64,000 bases of DNA from Paenibacillus montanisoli (lineage in GTDB: Bacteria; Bacillota; Bacilli; Paenibacillales; Paenibacillaceae), in assembly GCF_003268025.1 (NCBI RefSeq), contig NZ_QLUW01000003.1:744001-808000 (forward strand), given 5' to 3'. This document shows positions 1 to 8,176 of this stretch, in pieces. Both the position numbers and the translations under genes were made by a program. The notes under the pieces were generated by a model. The model searched no databases, was not told the DNA's origin, and saw only the letters and a program-made list of their open reading frames with translations. How positions within the stretch are numbered: the first letter of the stretch is position 1; each line of letters opens with the position of its first letter.

Positions 1-2
1 TG

Positions 3-47
3 GCTGCCAAAGCGCTGCTGACGGCGCAGCTGATCGATCCGTACTAA
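3..47 (+). CDS. C-terminal tail of an unidentified protein
   Basis: The reading frame entering from the left edge gives the last 14 residues AAKALLTAQLIDPY and then TAA. It converges on the minus-strand ytpI-like gene and overlaps its stop by 4 bases. In B. subtilis the neighbours of ytpI are ytoI and nrnA (ytqI), so either could be the owner. The tail is too short to decide, and it could be a chance open frame. Confidence 0.4.
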   Translation, partial: AAKALLTAQLIDPY

Positions 48-340
48 CCTTTCATCGAGCGGTAGATGCTATTGTTGCGCAAGCCTGCGAACAGGTTGAA
101 CACGCCGAGAACGATGAACAAGGCGCCGATGATGACCTTGATCGTTGAGCCGCTATACGCCAGCATCATGAACAAGGCGATGAAGATCAGCATGACGCCC
201 ATGCTCATATTCATCCGGGCGGCGTTCATGCCCCGAAGCCGGGCATCCGAGGAACGTCGCGCCTTATAGCTGAAATAAACCGAAAGCAGCGATGAACCGC
301 AGACGATGATGACGATAGCCCAGTGTAAAGCAGTTTCCAT
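44..340 (-). CDS. ytpI: YtpI-like small membrane protein
   Basis: This 98-residue protein of unknown function has three hydrophobic segments at about residues 6-24, 46-62 and 66-84. A basic loop with several Arg residues lies between the first two. Size, topology and position next to ytrI, ytrH and dnaE match the YtpI family, which sits in the same neighbourhood in Bacillus. A purine-rich GGAGTTGC stretch lies just upstream of the ATG. The 3' end overlaps the convergent partial gene at the window edge by 4 bases. The family assignment rests on synteny and topology rather than on a diagnostic motif. Confidence 0.65.
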   Translation of the reverse strand: METALHWAIVIIVCGSSLLSVYFSYKARRSSDARLRGMNAARMNMSMGVMLIFIALFMMLAYSGSTIKVIIGALFIVLGVFNLFAGLRNNSIYRSMKG

Positions 341-438
341 GACTTCAATTGCAACTCCTTATAAGCTGTGCAGCTTCAATTTATGCCTCATTGTACCATG
401 AATTGCAGCTGCAGGCGAAACGGTACATAACGCGGGGC

Positions 439-951
439 TCAGTTGATCGGCCGATCGTACGCCTTCGCGCGGAACCAGACTTGAAGCACGTTATCGACGA
501 CGAGTATCGTCCGGATCTCCACGGTGAACTCTTTATTTCCCTCGATCGTGTACATTTTGCCGTCGAGCAGCTTCCACGCCAGCTCGGCATTGGCATTGAT
601 TTTGTAAATGCTGGTACCGACGAGCGCGTCCAAATCCTTCTTCAGCTTCGCTTTAAGCGCCGACTTTACGCTTTCATCCGTGATTTCGGGCCATTTGGGA
701 TCCTTGCTGTCGAGTAAAATCGGCAATATGCTCTGAATGACCGTATGCTGATCTCTGAACTTATTCAGCTTCTCGATTCGATCCTCATATTCGTTCAGCT
801 TGTCCTCCAGCGACGTATAGCTGTCCCTCAGCGCGTTGAAATTCATGAAGAACACGGCATGATAGGCCATTGCGCCGAGTATCGCGCCAAGCACGATGTA
901 GGCCGCCGCCTGCACCAGCCTCGTATATCGTTCAAAAGGCGGTACCCGCAT
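439..951 (-). CDS. ytrI: sporulation membrane protein YtrI
   Basis: The protein has 170 residues: a short basic N-terminus (MRVPPFERYTR), one membrane segment at about residues 15-37, a predicted coiled coil at about 45-70 rich in Glu, Lys and Leu, and an extracytoplasmic C-terminal domain. This is the architecture of YtrI, a protein needed for efficient sporulation in B. subtilis. It lies 3 bases downstream of ytrH on the same strand, so the two are probably co-transcribed from the sigma-E-like promoter upstream of ytrH. Its molecular role is not known. Confidence 0.8.
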   Translation of the reverse strand: MRVPPFERYTRLVQAAAYIVLGAILGAMAYHAVFFMNFNALRDSYTSLEDKLNEYEDRIEKLNKFRDQHTVIQSILPILLDSKDPKWPEITDESVKSALKAKLKKDLDALVGTSIYKINANAELAWKLLDGKMYTIEGNKEFTVEIRTILVVDNVLQVWFRAKAYDRPIN

Positions 952-954
952 CGG

Positions 955-1287
955 TCATCCCGCCCCTCTGCACAGCCATCGGATAAGCTCGGTACCCATA
1001 TGCGCGCCTAGAAACGCACACAGGATGTATGCGATTTGCAGCACAACCGGCGAAAGATGTCCTTCGATTAAATTGCTCTCGATGGCCCGCATCGGGTCGA
1101 TCGTACCGCCGACGGCAGCCACAAGCGCCCAAATTTTAAGCCTAGCGGCGGTATCGATCATAATGGCGGCCGGCGCGGCCAGCACGAAGACGGATCCGAT
1201 GCCCGCCAGCATGGAGCCGCCGAATACGACGCCGAAGGCGATGAAGAAGTCGATCGTTGCTTTCGTTAAGAAGGAGTCCATGGTCAA
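955..1287 (-). CDS. ytrH: sporulation protein YtrH
   Basis: This 110-residue integral membrane protein has three or four hydrophobic helices and almost no soluble part. It matches the YtrH family, which is encoded beside ytrI and divergently from dnaE in Bacillus and is expressed in the mother cell. The start MTMDSFLTKA follows a GGAAGGGTGAG stretch. An alternative ATG lies two codons in. It is the first gene of a two-gene unit with ytrI, and a sigma-E-like promoter lies about 50 bases upstream. Confidence 0.8.
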   Translation of the reverse strand: MTMDSFLTKATIDFFIAFGVVFGGSMLAGIGSVFVLAAPAAIMIDTAARLKIWALVAAVGGTIDPMRAIESNLIEGHLSPVVLQIAYILCAFLGAHMGTELIRWLCRGAG

Positions 1288-1339
1288 ACGCTCACCCTTC
1301 CAGAGAACTAGGAGGCGCGCAGCTCGTCCCCCTTAGTCC

Positions 1340-1369
1340 ATTCTATGGGCGGGAGGGACGCCATTATGA
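1340..1369 (-). promoter_or_regulatory. sigma-E-like promoter for ytrHI
   Basis: Read on the minus strand, TCATAAT (1363-1369) is followed after 15 bases by CATAGAAT (1340-1347). The sigma-E consensus is about KMATATT, 14 bases, CATACAHT, so the match is 6/7 and 7/8 with a spacer one base longer. It directs transcription into ytrH, a known sigma-E-dependent gene in B. subtilis. It lies inside the short ytrH-dnaE divergent gap. Confidence 0.55.
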
Positions 1370-1417
1370 TAAACTAGTATAAAATGATGCTTCGATAGAA
1401 AGAAAGAAGGAATGGCG

Positions 1418-4400
1418 ATGAGCGGAGGACACGATTTCGTACACTTACACGTTCATAGCGAATTCAGCCTGCTCGACGGGGCTGCGAGAATCCGGGAGCT
1501 CGTGGATCAAGCGGCCGCGCTTGGCATGAAGGCGCTCGCACTTACGGACCATGGCGTCATGTACGGCGCCGTGCCGTTCTATAAAGCTTGCAAGGCGCAC
1601 GGGATCAAGCCGATTCTCGGCTGCGAGATGTATTTGACAACCGGATCGCGCTTTGAGAAAGGCGCCCGCAAGGACAATCCGATTTATCATCTTATTTTGC
1701 TGGCGAAGAATGAAACCGGCTACCGCAATTTGATGAAGCTTTGCTCGATCGGCCACTTGGAGGGATTTCACTACAAGCCGCGCATCGACTTCGAATCGCT
1801 TGCAGCATATTCGGAGGGGCTGATCTGCCTTAGCTCCTGCCTGGGCAGTGAAATCGCGCAGCATCTGCTGCATGACCGGACCGAGCACGCGCTGCGTTCG
1901 GCGAACAGGTACCGCGATATATTCGGAGACGACTTCTACTTGGAGCTGCAAGACCACGGCATGCTGGAGCAGAAGAAGGTGCTGCAGGCGATGTTGGCGC
2001 TGGCCAAGGAAACCGGCATCAAGACCGTCGCGACCAACGACGTCCATTACTTGAAGCCGTCCGATGCGGCGGTCCAGGATGTTCTGATCTGCATCGGCAC
2101 CGGCAAAACCGTCGAGGACGATGACCGGCTGCAAATGCTGACGGACCAAATGTACCTCAAGAGCGCGGAGGAGATGGCGCTGTTGTTCCGCCAAGCTCCG
2201 GACGCGGTAGCGAGAACGGTGGAAATCGCGGATAAATGCGATTTGGAGCTGACGTTCGGCCGGGCGCTGCTGCCGGCATTCAGCCCGATCCCGGCCGGCA
2301 TGACGTCGTCCGCGTACTTGGCGGCGCTGTGCCATGAGGGGCTTGAAGCGCGGTATGCGGGGAATCCGGCCTGGACAGCCGGTTCCGAGCTGCGGGAGCA
2401 AGCGGTGAAACGGCTGGAATACGAGCTGGCCGTAATTGACAGCATGGGCTTCAGCGACTACTTCCTCATCGTCTGGGATTTCATCCGGTTCGCCCACGAG
2501 CAGGGCATCCGGACAGGCCCGGGCAGGGGCTCCTCGGCGGGCAGCTTGGTTGCGTACACCTTGAACATCACCGATGTGGACCCAATCAAATATAAGCTGC
2601 TGTTCGAGCGGTTTCTGAATCCGGAGCGGATTACGATGCCGGATATCGACATCGACTTTAACGACGAGCGCCGCGATGAAGTCATCGGCTATGTTTCGGC
2701 CAAATACGGCGAGGAGCACGTGGCGCAAATCATTACGTTCGGGACGATGGCGGCAAAGGCGGCCGTGCGCGACGTCGGCCGCGCGATGGCCGTTCCGTTC
2801 GCGGAGGTGGACCGGGCCGCGAAGCTGATTCCGAACCAGCTCGGCATCTCTCTTGAGGAGGCGCTGCGCATGAGCGCGGAGCTGCGCGAGGCATCCGAAC
2901 GCCAGCCGAAGACCGGCGATCTGCTGCGCATGGCGCTGAAGGTGGAGGGCATGCCCCGCCACGCTTCGACGCATGCCGCGGGCGTCGTCATCTCGGGCGA
3001 GCCGCTGACGCATTACGTCCCGCTGCAAGCCGGCAGCGAGCGGACGGCGCTGACGCAATATTCGATGGAGCACCTGGAAGCGGTCGGGCTGCTCAAAATG
3101 GATTTTCTCGGGCTGCGGACGTTGTCGATTCTGGAGCGGACGCTCGGCTGGATCAAGGAGCAGCAAGGCATTACGGTCGACTTCCGGTTTATTTCCGATC
3201 AGGACCCGGCGACTTATGCCATGCTGACGCGCGGCGAAACGACGGGGATTTTCCAATTGGAGTCCGCCGGCGTGCGGCGCGTGCTGCGTGAGCTGAAGCC
3301 GACGCAGTTTGAAGATATCGTGTCGGTTCTCGCGCTGTACCGTCCGGGACCGATGGAGTTTATTCCGAAATACATTCAGGGCAAGCACGGACAGATCGAG
3401 GTTTCGTATCCGCATCCGTCGCTTGAACCGATTCTTGCCGATACGTACGGCATCATTGTCTATCAGGAGCAGATCATGCAGATCGCCTCGTCGATGGCGG
3501 GGTTCTCGCTCGGGGAAGCGGATCTGCTCCGCCGGGCCGTATCGAAGAAGAAGCGCGAGGTGCTTGACGAGCAGCGCGCCCACTTCGTGGAAGGCAGCTT
3601 GAAGCAAGGATACGGCGAGGCGGATGCCAATGCCGTTTACGATATGATCGTCCGCTTCGCGGACTATGGGTTCCCGCGCGCGCACGCGGCTGCATACGGG
3701 GTGCTTGCTTTCCAGACGGCATGGTTGAAAGCGAACCATTCCGTTCCGTTCATGGCGTCCATGCTGGCCTCCGTAACAGGGAGCCAGCGGAAGACGGCAG
3801 AGTACGTCGATGAATGCCGCCGGATGGGGATCGAAGTGCTAGCGCCGGATGTGAATGAAAGCAGCGTCACGTTCACCCCGGTGGGCAATGCGGTGCGGTT
3901 TGGTCTGGCTTCGATCAAGAACGTCGGCACGCAGGCGATCGAATCGCTGCTGAAGGAACGGGCCGACCGTCCATTCGACAGCCTGCTTGATCTTTGCCGC
4001 AGAGTCGACCTGCGCGTCGTGAATAAACGCGTGCTGGAGTCGCTTATCCAAGCCGGAGCTTGCGATTCCCTAGGCGGGCACCGCGCCCAGCTTATCGCAG
4101 TGCTGGACGAGACGGTAGATGCGGCGCTGAAATGGCGCAAGGAGCGCGAAGAGCTTCAAATCGAGCTGTTCGGCTTCGATGAGGTGCAGAACTGGGATAT
4201 CGAAATGCCCGAAGTGCGGCCGTTCACGACGGGACAGCTGCTGGTGCTGGAGCGGGAGCTGCTCGGCATGTACCTGTCGGGGCATCCGCTTGACGATCAT
4301 GCGGCTCTCTTGGAGTCGCTGCCCTTGGACCGGCTGGTGGATTTGCCGGAAGCGCCGGAAGGCTCTTTCGCCGTTACGGCCGCCATGGTCGTGTCGATGA

Positions 4401-5149
4401 AGCAGTTTACGACCCGCAAGGGACAGCAGATGGCGTTTCTTGAAATCGAGGATCGGATCATGCGCGTGGAAGCCGTCGCGTTTCCGACCATTTGGCAGCG
4501 CCACGCCGCGCTGCTCGATCCCGGCAGCCTGGTCATCGTCCTTGCAGCGGTGCAGCACCAGGACGAGGATTACAAGCTGCTGATCGAGGACGTTGTGCCG
4601 CTGGGAGGCGGCGGGCCGGGCCATGACGCCGCGGCGCAGGTGCAGCGGCTGCTGCGGCAGGCGCGCAGCAAGGCGTCGCGCCATTCCGGCGGCGGCACCG
4701 CAGGCGCGGACCGACGGGGCGGCGCAGCTTCGCCCGTTCATGGGCCGGAGAAGACTTCCGAGCCGGCGGCGGTCAAGGCCTCGATCGGTTCAAGCGCCTC
4801 CGCGCAAGCCGCGGCACCGCGGCACCGCGCCCCTGCGGCAGGAAGCGCATCGCCGCAGCAGGCCCATGCGCCGGCCGCTTCTGCCGGCAGCGGCTCCAAA
4901 CCGGCGCCGCCAGCCAAGCGCCCGCAGCGGCTTTATATTAAAATCGCCGCGGGGCGCGAGGATTCCGCGGCGCTCGAGAAGCTGAAGTCGCTGCTGACGG
5001 GAAGCGCAGGTACCTATGAGACGGTGCTTTTCTACGAACGGGAAGGCCGGACGGTCGCGCTCAGCGAGGCGTATCGGATCAAGCCTTCGCCGGAGCTGCT
5101 GCAGCGGATCGAGTCGATTTTTGGTAAAGGGTCGGCGGTCGTGAAATAA
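1418..5149 (+). CDS. dnaE: DNA polymerase III alpha subunit DnaE
   Basis: This is a family C replicative polymerase, which in Bacillales extends RNA primers on the lagging strand beside PolC. The N-terminal PHP domain is visible (HLHVHSEFS at residues 9-17), then the palm with catalytic aspartates in PDIDIDF (408-414), then helix-hairpin-helix and OB-fold regions. The PHP domain is at the N-terminus and not interrupted by a 3'-5' exonuclease, which separates DnaE from PolC. At 1243 residues it is longer than B. subtilis DnaE (about 1115). Most of the excess is an Ala/Pro/Ser/Gly-rich linker at about residues 1063-1170, before a short conserved C-terminal domain. The ATG at 1418 is preferred over 1412 because AAGGA (1407-1411) then has proper spacing. 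Confidence 0.97.
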   Translation: MSGGHDFVHLHVHSEFSLLDGAARIRELVDQAAALGMKALALTDHGVMYGAVPFYKACKAHGIKPILGCEMYLTTGSRFEKGARKDNPIYHLILLAKNETGYRNLMKLCSIGHLEGFHYKPRIDFESLAAYSEGLICLSSCLGSEIAQHLLHDRTEHALRSANRYRDIFGDDFYLELQDHGMLEQKKVLQAMLALAKETGIKTVATNDVHYLKPSDAAVQDVLICIGTGKTVEDDDRLQMLTDQMYLKSAEEMALLFRQAPDAVARTVEIADKCDLELTFGRALLPAFSPIPAGMTSSAYLAALCHEGLEARYAGNPAWTAGSELREQAVKRLEYELAVIDSMGFSDYFLIVWDFIRFAHEQGIRTGPGRGSSAGSLVAYTLNITDVDPIKYKLLFERFLNPERITMPDIDIDFNDERRDEVIGYVSAKYGEEHVAQIITFGTMAAKAAVRDVGRAMAVPFAEVDRAAKLIPNQLGISLEEALRMSAELREASERQPKTGDLLRMALKVEGMPRHASTHAAGVVISGEPLTHYVPLQAGSERTALTQYSMEHLEAVGLLKMDFLGLRTLSILERTLGWIKEQQGITVDFRFISDQDPATYAMLTRGETTGIFQLESAGVRRVLRELKPTQFEDIVSVLALYRPGPMEFIPKYIQGKHGQIEVSYPHPSLEPILADTYGIIVYQEQIMQIASSMAGFSLGEADLLRRAVSKKKREVLDEQRAHFVEGSLKQGYGEADANAVYDMIVRFADYGFPRAHAAAYGVLAFQTAWLKANHSVPFMASMLASVTGSQRKTAEYVDECRRMGIEVLAPDVNESSVTFTPVGNAVRFGLASIKNVGTQAIESLLKERADRPFDSLLDLCRRVDLRVVNKRVLESLIQAGACDSLGGHRAQLIAVLDETVDAALKWRKEREELQIELFGFDEVQNWDIEMPEVRPFTTGQLLVLERELLGMYLSGHPLDDHAALLESLPLDRLVDLPEAPEGSFAVTAAMVVSMKQFTTRKGQQMAFLEIEDRIMRVEAVAFPTIWQRHAALLDPGSLVIVLAAVQHQDEDYKLLIEDVVPLGGGGPGHDAAAQVQRLLRQARSKASRHSGGGTAGADRRGGAASPVHGPEKTSEPAAVKASIGSSASAQAAAPRHRAPAAGSASPQQAHAPAASAGSGSKPAPPAKRPQRLYIKIAAGREDSAALEKLKSLLTGSAGTYETVLFYEREGRTVALSEAYRIKPSPELLQRIESIFGKGSAVVK

Positions 5150-5189
5150 TAGGTTTAGCCTCATGTCGATAATCGTTTTGCAAAGCCAG

Positions 5190-5264
5190 GCACAAGTTGT
5201 AACATCCCCGCATACATTTAGGAGACACAGAGCGTTTACTGGCTCTGCATTTCGCCGCTTGTGC
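5190..5264 (+). other. possible structured leader upstream of yutG
   Basis: In the 200-base gap between dnaE and the YutG gene, GCACAAG (5190-5196) is complementary to CTTGTGC (5258-5264). Inside this lies a second pair, AGAGC (5229-5233) with GCTCT (5242-5246). No T-run follows, so it is not a normal terminator. It matches no riboswitch class known to me and may be chance. Confidence 0.2.
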
Positions 5265-5351
5265 GATCCTGACGACCGGGAAGCTGACGGAACGGAATCC
5301 CTCCGCTGGCTCACCGCCCAATTCGTACAAGCAGATGCGGGGGGATGAACA

Positions 5352-5846
5352 GTGTCGTCCGATATGGAAAAATGGCTTAACAGACGCGGTGTTACGGTTG
5401 GTGACGTTGCGGATATCGTTTATTCGCTGCAGCGGCCTTATAATCCGGACCTTACTTACCAAGAATGTGAAGAGAGCGTGTTTGCGGTTCTGAGCAAGCG
5501 CGAGGTGCAGTATGTCCTGTTTACGGGCATTGCGCTGGATGAGCTTGCGGAACGCAAGCTGCTTCCTGATCCGCTGCAGGCGATCATGGAAGCGGACGAA
5601 TCGTTGTACGGGGTGGACGAGACGCTTGCGCTCGGCATCACCAACGTTTACGGGATGATCGGGCTTACGAGCTTCGGTTACCTGGATAAAGTGAAGCCGG
5701 GCATTATACGCAAATTGAACGAGAAAGGCCAGCGCGTGCACGTCTTTCTGGATGATTTGGTTGCCGGCTTGGCAGCCGCGGCATCCGCGAGAATCGCGCA
5801 TCAGGACCCGAAAGCAAACCGCTATAAAGCGGAGGATGCCCCGTAA
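5352..5846 (+). CDS. yutG: YutG/PgpA-family phosphatidylglycerophosphatase A-like protein
   Basis: The 164-residue protein has the PgpA-like fold seen in B. subtilis YutG. The central signature is YGVDETLALGITNVYG followed by a conserved GYLDK...PGII stretch, and the C-terminus is helical with VFLDDLVAGLAA. The family includes phosphatidylglycerophosphate phosphatases. The Bacillus members lack the long membrane helices of Gram-negative PgpA, so the substrate is inferred. The start is GTG, with a run of G residues about seven bases upstream. It stands alone between dnaE and the accDA unit. Confidence 0.75.
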   Translation: MSSDMEKWLNRRGVTVGDVADIVYSLQRPYNPDLTYQECEESVFAVLSKREVQYVLFTGIALDELAERKLLPDPLQAIMEADESLYGVDETLALGITNVYGMIGLTSFGYLDKVKPGIIRKLNEKGQRVHVFLDDLVAGLAAAASARIAHQDPKANRYKAEDAP

Positions 5847-5893
5847 TCGGAAAAGGCTTTGAAACACGGTTGTCCAGCCTCGGGCAGTCGGCG

Positions 5894-5937
5894 TTGCGGT
5901 GAAATCTAAACATATGGTATCATTATGACATCATATG
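5894..5937 (+). promoter_or_regulatory. promoter with 27-bp near-palindrome upstream of the accDA unit
   Basis: TTGCGG (5894-5899), an 18-base spacer and TATCAT (5918-5923) form a plausible sigma-A promoter. Over the -10 lies a near-palindrome: CATATGGTATCAT (5911-5923), one T, then ATGACATCATATG (5925-5937). The arms match at 11 of 13 positions. This is a likely repressor operator. It does not resemble the FapR box, the known lipid regulator of Firmicutes. Transcription would enter the small gene at 6023 and then accD-accA. Confidence 0.5.
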
Positions 5938-6022
5938 CCCAGATAACGAGAGTTTATATTGCGGCTAATGCGTTTGCATGTACGCACAGATGATCTTTTA
6001 TCATTGCTCAGGGGGTTCCTTC

Positions 6023-6217
6023 ATGTGGACGGTTATCTATATCGCGCCTACGGCAAAAATTGCGGAGAGCATTAAAAACCGACTGACCCAGGAAGGGTTT
6101 CTCGTAAAGATCAGACCGATCAATGTTTCGAAGCAGCAGTATGAAATCTTGGTCCCATCTGGCGAACTGGAAGAAGTACAAGAAGTATTAAACAACATTC
6201 TAAACTCGCAACGTTAA
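6023..6217 (+). CDS. small DUF2007-like protein
   Basis: This 64-residue soluble protein has an apparent beta-alpha-beta pattern: VIYIAPT, then a helix with IAESIKNRLTQEGF, then YEILVPSGEL and a helix. The layout resembles DUF2007, small proteins of unknown function sometimes called putative signal-transducing proteins. The ATG at 6023 is chosen because CAGGGGGTTC lies 6-12 bases upstream; an upstream in-frame ATG at 5978 has no site. It sits 47 bases before accD and probably shares its transcript. No catalytic residues are evident. Confidence 0.7.
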   Translation: MWTVIYIAPTAKIAESIKNRLTQEGFLVKIRPINVSKQQYEILVPSGELEEVQEVLNNILNSQR

Positions 6218-6264
6218 TCTAAACGCTCCAAAAAAACGACTGCGTCCCAAAGAGGTGTCAATAC

Positions 6265-7137
6265 GTGTTCAAGGACTTATTTCATAAAAAGAAATATGCC
6301 ACTATTCCTTCGGGCCAGCCGAGAACGAAGCCAGACATTCCGGAAGGCTTAATGTCGAAATGCCCGAAATGCGGCAATATTCAATTCAGCAAAGAAATCG
6401 AAAAAAATCTTAAAGTATGCCCGGGCTGCGGCCACCATTTCCGGCTCAGCGCTTGGGAACGGATCGCCATGACGTTCGATGAAGGGCGTTTGGCGGAGTT
6501 CGACGCGGAGATGGAGTCTGTCGACCCGCTCGGCTTTCCGGGTTATGCGAACAAGCTGGAAGCTCAGAAGAAGAGCTCCGGCCTTAAAGATGCCGTCATT
6601 ACGGGAGAGGGGACGATCGGCGGCTTGCCGGTCGTCGCCGCTTTCATGACGTTCGATTTCTTTGCGGGAAGCATGGGTTCGGTTGTCGGCGAGAAAATTA
6701 CGCGCGCGATCGAACAAGCCCACGCGAAGAAGCTGCCGCTTATTATTTTCTCTACGTCAAGCGGCGCGCGGATGCAGGAAAGCATTCTGAGCTTGATGCA
6801 AATGGCCAAGACAAGCGCGGCACTCGCGAAGTTCCAAGGCGACGGCGGTCTGTATATTTCCGTTATGACCGATCCTACGACAGGCGGCGTCTCCGCAAGC
6901 TTCGCCATGCTTGGCGATTACAATTTGGCCGAGCCAGGCGCGCTTATCGGTTTTGCAGGCCGGATCGTTATTGAGCAGACGATTCGCCAGAAACTCCCGG
7001 ACAATTTCCAAACGGCGGAATTCAACCTGCAGCACGGACAGCTCGACAAAGTCGTACACCGGAAGGAATTGAAAGCGACGTTGGCTAAATTGCTCGACAT
7101 GCATTCGGACAAGGGGGGGATTATCAATGGCGGGTGA
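6265..7137 (+). CDS. accD: acetyl-CoA carboxylase carboxyltransferase subunit beta
   Basis: With AccA it transfers the carboxyl group from carboxybiotin to acetyl-CoA, giving malonyl-CoA for fatty acid synthesis. The N-terminal zinc ribbon is clear: CPKC at residues 33-36 and CPGC at 52-55. A crotonase-like carboxyltransferase domain follows, with SSGARMQE and [13 protein letters not shown]. The length of 290 matches the family. It starts with GTG after AAAGAGGTG. The 3' end overlaps accA by 11 bases, typical of the coupled accD-accA pair. Confidence 0.97.
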   Translation: MFKDLFHKKKYATIPSGQPRTKPDIPEGLMSKCPKCGNIQFSKEIEKNLKVCPGCGHHFRLSAWERIAMTFDEGRLAEFDAEMESVDPLGFPGYANKLEAQKKSSGLKDAVITGEGTIGGLPVVAAFMTFDFFAGSMGSVVGEKITRAIEQAHAKKLPLIIFSTSSGARMQESILSLMQMAKTSAALAKFQGDGGLYISVMTDPTTGGVSASFAMLGDYNLAEPGALIGFAGRIVIEQTIRQKLPDNFQTAEFNLQHGQLDKVVHRKELKATLAKLLDMHSDKGGIINGG

Positions 7138-8131
7138 GCTGCCGTTTGAGAAGCCGCTTAACGAGCTGCAACGGAAAATCGAAGAGCTGAAGAAATTCGG
7201 CCAAGAATCCGGCATCGATTTCAGCGATGAAATCAACCGTATGGAAGAACGCTGCAAACAATTGCAGGAGGAGCTGTACAATGAGCTGACGCCGGCGCAG
7301 AAGATGCACCTGGCGCGCCATCACGGCCGTCCTACCTCTCTTGATTACATAGGAGAGATTTTCACGGATTTCATCGAGCTTCACGGGGACCGGCTGTTTG
7401 CGGACGATCTGGCGATCGTCGGCGGACTGGCTAAGCTGAACGGCGTGCCGGTTACGGTAATCGGCCATCAGCGCGGGAAGGATACGAAGGACAATATTGC
7501 CCGTTTCTTCGGCAGTCCGCATCCGGAAGGGTTCCGCAAGGCGCTGCGATTGATGCAGCAAGCCCATAAATTCGGTCGTCCCATCATTACGTTTATCGAT
7601 ACGAAAGGCGCTTATCCGGGGAATACGGCGGAGGAGCGCGGACAATCCGAGGCGATCGCCCGCAACCTGCGAGAAATGGCCATGTTTGGCGTGCCGATAA
7701 TTTGCGTTGTGATAGGGGAAGGCGGCAGCGGCGGCGCGCTTGCGCTTGGCGTAGGCAACCGCGTGCTGATGCTGGAGAATGCGATCTATTCCGTTATTTC
7801 GCCGAACGGCGCGGCTTCCATTCTATGGAAGGATGCGTCGCGTGCGGACGAAGCGGCAGCCGTCATGAAGATTACGGCTGGCGATCTGATGGAATTCGGC
7901 ATCGTCGAAGAAATTATCGAGGAACCGCAAGGCGGGGCGCACCGCGACCTGGCCGCGCAATCCGAAACGATCAAGGAAGCGATCTGGCGTCATCTGGGCG
8001 AGCTGTCCAAGCTGTCCTCGGAGGAACTCATCGCCGATCGTTACAATAAATTCCGCAAGATCGGCCAATACCGCGCGCCCAAGCCGGAGGCCGAGTTGAT
8101 GGTGGACGAGATCGAATCAGCAAACGTATAA
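7127..8131 (+). CDS. accA: acetyl-CoA carboxylase carboxyltransferase subunit alpha
   Basis: This is the partner of AccD in the cytoplasmic carboxyltransferase tetramer. The N-terminal helical region (residues 1-60) has the typical LE/KIEEL pattern. The carboxyltransferase domain shows [16 protein letters not shown] and [12 protein letters not shown]. The length of 334 is normal. The ATG follows a G-rich site (AAGGGGGG) inside the end of accD, so translation is likely coupled. In B. subtilis pfkA comes next; here pyk follows directly. Confidence 0.97.
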   Translation: MAGELPFEKPLNELQRKIEELKKFGQESGIDFSDEINRMEERCKQLQEELYNELTPAQKMHLARHHGRPTSLDYIGEIFTDFIELHGDRLFADDLAIVGGLAKLNGVPVTVIGHQRGKDTKDNIARFFGSPHPEGFRKALRLMQQAHKFGRPIITFIDTKGAYPGNTAEERGQSEAIARNLREMAMFGVPIICVVIGEGGSGGALALGVGNRVLMLENAIYSVISPNGAASILWKDASRADEAAAVMKITAGDLMEFGIVEEIIEEPQGGAHRDLAAQSETIKEAIWRHLGELSKLSSEELIADRYNKFRKIGQYRAPKPEAELMVDEIESANV

Positions 8132-8176
8132 CTGTTAATTAAAGTGAAAGCAGCAGACGGAGGATGGAATTTACTT

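Noticed and set aside
1445-3739. 764-codon open frame antisense to dnaE
   Set aside because: It is the mirror of a GC-rich coding frame. The product is Arg/His/Gln-rich without domains, and dnaE is certain on the other strand.
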